Assembly (NCBI RefSeq): GCF_031323975.1
Contig: NZ_JAVIWS010000001.1
Coordinates: forward strand, 1,922,001-1,986,000
Direction: 5' to 3'
DNA length: 64,000 nucleotides
Source: Escherichia ruysiae
Lineage (GTDB): Bacteria > Pseudomonadota > Gammaproteobacteria > Enterobacterales > Enterobacteriaceae
Below are positions 63,076 through 64,000 of this stretch, in pieces. The notes under the pieces are model-generated. The model saw nothing but the letters and a program-made list of their open reading frames with translations. It did no database searches and was not told where the DNA came from. Made by a program: the position numbers and the translations under genes. How positions within the stretch are numbered: the first letter of the stretch is position 1; each line of letters starts with the position of its first letter.

Positions 63076-64000
63076 ATGGGTCAACTGATTGACGGCGTCT
63101 GGCATGACACCTGGTACGACACCAAATCCACCGGCGGTAAATTTCAACGTTCAGCTTCCGCATTTCGTAACTGGCTCACCGCTGACGGCGCACCAGGACC
63201 TACCGGCAAAGGCGGTTTTGCCGCAGAAAAAGATCGCTACCATCTCTATGTTTCACTCGCCTGCCCGTGGGCGCACCGCACGCTGATTATGCGTAAACTC
63301 AAAGGTCTGGAACCGTTTATCTCCGTTTCCGTGGTGAATCCGCTGATGCTGGAAAATGGCTGGACCTTTGATGACAGTTTTCCGGGAGCAACCGGTGATA
63401 CGCTCTATCAACATGAGTTTCTGTATCAGCTTTATCTCCACGCCGATCCACACTATAGCGGACGTGTCACTGTTCCCGTGCTATGGGACAAAAAGAACCA
63501 CACCATTGTCAGCAACGAATCGGCGGAAATCATCCGCATGTTCAATACCGCGTTTGATGCACTGGGCGCGAAAGCGGGAGATTATTATCCTCCTGCGCTG
63601 CAAACTAAAATTGACGAACTTAACGGCTGGATTTACGACACCGTCAACAATGGCGTGTATAAAGCCGGTTTTGCTACCAGCCAGGAAGCCTACGACGAGG
63701 CGGTGGTGAAAGTGTTTGAATCGCTGGCGCGACTGGAGCAGATCTTAGGTCAGCATCGCTATCTGACCGGTAACCAGTTAACCGAAGCTGATATTCGCCT
63801 GTGGACCACGCTGGTGCGTTTTGATCCGGTGTATGTCACCCACTTCAAATGTGATAAGCACCGCATCAGCGATTACCTGAATCTGTATGGCTTCCTGCGC
63901 GATATCTACCAGATGCCGGGAATTGCCGAAACTGTCAATTTTGATCACATCCGTAATCACTACTTCCGCAGCCATAAGACCATCAACCCTACGGGGATTA
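63076..64000 (+). CDS. yqjG: S-glutathionyl-hydroquinone reductase YqjG, N-terminal part
   Basis: Starts at ATG 63076 after TTGGAGGAGAG and runs off the window after 308 codons (K-12 length about 328). It is a Xi-class (omega-like) glutathione transferase that reduces glutathionyl-hydroquinones. The thioredoxin-fold active site is LACPWAHRT with the catalytic Cys63. The helical C-terminal domain begins at about 165, with LTEADIRLWTTLVRFDPVY near 235. The last 20 or so residues lie outside. Confidence 0.95.
   Translation, partial: MGQLIDGVWHDTWYDTKSTGGKFQRSASAFRNWLTADGAPGPTGKGGFAAEKDRYHLYVSLACPWAHRTLIMRKLKGLEPFISVSVVNPLMLENGWTFDDSFPGATGDTLYQHEFLYQLYLHADPHYSGRVTVPVLWDKKNHTIVSNESAEIIRMFNTAFDALGAKAGDYYPPALQTKIDELNGWIYDTVNNGVYKAGFATSQEAYDEAVVKVFESLARLEQILGQHRYLTGNQLTEADIRLWTTLVRFDPVYVTHFKCDKHRISDYLNLYGFLRDIYQMPGIAETVNFDHIRNHYFRSHKTINPTGI

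Overview
The window is chromosomal DNA of Escherichia coli or a very close relative. Gene order, protein lengths and almost all residues match the E. coli K-12 segment running from yqiJ to yqjG as I remember it. Typical E. coli features are also present: REP/BIME repeats, boxC-like repeats, a Sib/Ibs type I toxin-antitoxin cassette and the rpsU-dnaG-rpoD macromolecular synthesis operon. I saw no transposase, integrase, prophage or CRISPR array.

Layout. 1-2.2 kb: end of yqiJ, the flotillin-like yqiK and one sib/ibs cassette. 2.2-7.8 kb (minus): hldE, glnE, ygiF. 8.0-12.2 kb: ygiM, cca, uppP, folB, plsY. 12.2-16.3 kb: L-tartrate locus, ttdR divergent from ttdABT. 16.4-21.8 kb: tsaD divergent from rpsU-dnaG-rpoD. 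21.8-24.4 kb: mug, tRNA-Ile(CAU) ileX, and the yqjH/yqjI iron-nickel pair. 24.4-28.1 kb: aer, patA, ygjH. 28.3-38.1 kb: ebgR-ebgAC and ygjIJK (glycoside use). 38.3-44.9 kb: fadH, higBA, rlmG, ygjP, ygjQ, ygjR. 45-48.4 kb: the alx riboswitch and alx, sstT, ygjV. 48.4-53.2 kb: uxaCA divergent from exuT (hexuronate use). 53.2-58.3 kb: a four-gene fimbrial operon. 58.6-64 kb: exuR, then yqjA-mzrA, yqjC-yqjD-yqjE-yqjK, yqjF and the start of yqjG.

The clearest accessory element is the minus-strand operon at 53237-58340. It encodes a periplasmic chaperone, a major pilin, an outer-membrane usher and a tip adhesin of the CS1/CFA-I (alpha, class 5) type. It separates exuT from exuR, which are adjacent in K-12 as I recall. 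Its upstream region is strongly AT-rich, consistent with acquired DNA. Everything else reads as core genome.

Regulatory DNA is readable in many places. There are three EbgR-like palindromes around ebgR/ebgA and three matching ExuR-type operators before uxaC, exuT and exuR. Other sites are a sigma-28 promoter for aer, a sigma-54 promoter for patA, paired TATATC sites plus a Fur-like box between yqjH and yqjI, twin HigA-type direct repeats, the internal heat-shock promoter of rpoD inside dnaG, and the yybP-ykoY/PRE leader of alx. I found no wholly novel system. Several regulatory arrangements merit checking: the third ebg palindrome, the exuT leader hairpin and the palindrome over the alx promoter.
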